Assembly (NCBI GenBank): GCA_003601795.1
Contig: PIXU01000212.1
Coordinates: 1 to 5,490 of the forward strand
DNA length: 5,490 bases
Origin: Candidatus Methanophagales archaeon
GTDB taxonomy: Archaea > Halobacteriota > Syntropharchaeia > Alkanophagales > Methanospirareceae
Reading direction: 5' to 3'
In this document: in pieces, positions 4,677 through 5,490 of the stretch
How the letters are laid out: every line of letters begins with the position of its first letter
How positions within the stretch are numbered: the stretch's first letter is position 1
Notes under the pieces: generated by a model
What the model was told of the DNA's origin: nothing
The model's database searches: none
Seen by the model: only the letters and a program-made list of their open reading frames with translations
Translations under genes and position numbers: made by a program

Positions 4677-5387
4677 TTATGAACACCGTCTCAACAAAAT
4701 CAAGTTCAACTCATACCTCATATTTCCCGGGTCATATCTGAATATGCCCTCCGCAATTATTTTATCTCCTTTTTGTAACGCTGAGATGGGAATAGAGCCA
4801 TCGTCAGACTTTGTTCGTGCCTCTGTTTCTGCTTCCACCCTTACTCTCAGCAGATATTTACCCTGCTCCTCAGCAAGATAAAAAACGCGTTTATAAACGT
4901 TATCTGCGTAGCCCACGACGCGCACTCGTTCTCCTCTATAGTCCTCAGGATGCATCGCTATCTGCGATACGAAAGCAATATTCTCGTTTTCATTTTCGTT
5001 TTCGACACTCAACTTTTTTATTGCATTCTCGTGGACTACGAGCTCAGGTCTGCCTTTGTGTGTCTTCACCCTGCCTTCAACCTCTACCACATCGCCATAG
5101 CTCAGGTTCAATTTTCCCGCGCTCTTGTCTATCGTGTCAACAAATATCAGCAGCTCTGTTTTGTTTTCTCTTATCGTGAGCATATTTCCATAGTCTGTAG
5201 CGAGGAAGTCAGTGATAACACCTTTTGTACGTATAAGTTCGCCTTCATGGTCTCCGGCTCCCGCTCTGCATGCAACTTCTTCCAGCGGCACGTAAGGTGG
5301 CTCTACAAAAGAAGTTAAAGATAATCCATATAAAATACCGACGCCCAACAAAGAGAAAACAATCACGGCTTTTCCTATGTTGTCCAT
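4677..5387 (-). CDS. Membrane-anchored protein with two probable OB-fold domains
   Basis: A 236-residue protein with one N-terminal hydrophobic segment (about residues 7-27, AVIVFSLLGVGILYGLSL) after a short MDNIGK. It is probably a signal anchor or uncleaved signal that places the rest outside the cytoplasm. Residues 50-126 look like an OB fold of the tRNA_anti type: LIRTKGVITDF, MLTIRENKTELLIFV, then GDVVEVEGRVKTHKGRPELVV. Residues 137-234 form a second similar β-rich unit (YRGERVRVVGYADN, RVFYLAEEQGKYLLRVRVE, KGDKIIAEGIFRYD). The linker is a Glu-Asn dipeptide repeat (residues 129-136). OB folds bind nucleic acid, but also other ligands (for example CcmE heme chaperones), so with the anchor a nucleic-acid role is uncertain. 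I do not recognise a named gene. The ATG at 5387 has no clear ribosome site, and the TATA box lies about 30 bases upstream, suggesting an almost leaderless mRNA. It is convergent with the cupin gene. Confidence 0.82.
   Translation of the reverse strand: MDNIGKAVIVFSLLGVGILYGLSLTSFVEPPYVPLEEVACRAGAGDHEGELIRTKGVITDFLATDYGNMLTIRENKTELLIFVDTIDKSAGKLNLSYGDVVEVEGRVKTHKGRPELVVHENAIKKLSVENENENENIAFVSQIAMHPEDYRGERVRVVGYADNVYKRVFYLAEEQGKYLLRVRVEAETEARTKSDDGSIPISALQKGDKIIAEGIFRYDPGNMRYELNLILLRRCS
4980..5003 (-). repeat. In-frame GAA/GAG-AAY microsatellite in the OB-fold protein linker
   Basis: Four Glu-Asn dipeptides (residues 129-136) are coded by near-identical 6-bp units, joining the two predicted OB folds. 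Such hexamer repeats change length in whole codon pairs without breaking the frame, so linker length may vary between strains. Confidence 0.75.
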
Positions 5388-5408
5388 AATAACCCACGTT
5401 TTTCCCGT

Positions 5409-5445
5409 TTCTACATTTATATCAGCAGCCTTTGTATTTGTAGTA
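5409..5445 (-). promoter_or_regulatory. Promoter of the OB-fold gene with an upstream 11-mer
   Basis: Read on the minus strand: TACTACAAATA (5445-5435), 12 bases, the TATA-box-like ATATAAAT (5422-5415), then TAGAA (5413-5409). A start about 25 bases past the box falls near 5393, giving a leader of only a few bases before the ATG at 5387, in line with the missing ribosome site. The layout copies that of the HicB-HD promoter (2053-2016). The rest of 5388-5490 is AT-rich and shows no further gene. Confidence 0.5.
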
Positions 5446-5490
5446 TTCGTTTAGCTCCTTTTATTTTTTATCCTAACTATACAAATATCA

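Overview
The window is archaeal. Its first 294 bases are the end of a ribosomal protein S6e gene, a family of archaea and eukaryotes, and the rest fits: TATA-like promoters, short or missing leaders, a β-CASP metallo-hydrolase and the tail of a MinD-type ATPase. Genes and spacers are moderately AT-rich. The mix of gene families and of short environmental-type dispersed repeats would suit an uncultivated methanogen- or ANME-like euryarchaeon, but that placement is an inference.

Layout. 1-294: 3' part of rps6e (+). 295-465: spacer with a degenerate 25-bp dispersed repeat and a small hairpin. 466-1985 (-): a HicB-like small protein overlapping a SAMHD1/dGTPase-like HD phosphohydrolase, read as one unit from a promoter near 2030. 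2070-3467 (+): a β-CASP (RNase J-like) metallo-β-lactamase-fold nuclease, divergent from the HicB/HD unit. 3477-3496: an ATTAG microsatellite. 3516-3949 (+): a PD-(D/E)XK nuclease gene that has lost its catalytic middle and is frameshifted. 3946-4053 (-): a 35-codon remnant of a MinD/ParA-like P-loop ATPase, ending tail to tail against the nuclease pseudogene. 4055-4124: a GC-rich palindrome and a second copy of the 25-bp repeat. 4159-4491 (+): a one-domain cupin. 4501-4671: an element of about 10-bp phased repeats with inverted arms. 4677-5387 (-): a membrane-anchored protein with two probable OB folds, with its promoter in 5388-5490.

How the parts relate. The HicB-like and HD genes are translationally coupled, so their products are probably made together. 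The β-CASP nuclease and the broken PD-(D/E)XK gene lie in one direction 48 bp apart and look like the remains of a nucleic-acid processing operon. From 3460 to 4130 almost everything is damaged: a nuclease that may lack its last residues, a deleted nuclease, a beheaded ATPase, a microsatellite and a palindrome/repeat. This looks like a decay or rearrangement scar, with repeats at its edge. No rRNA, tRNA, CRISPR array or transposase gene is visible.

The items most worth checking are the phased inverted-repeat element, the promoter layout shared by the HicB/HD and OB-fold genes, the MinD remnant whose homology stops at the palindrome, and the HicB-HD coupling.
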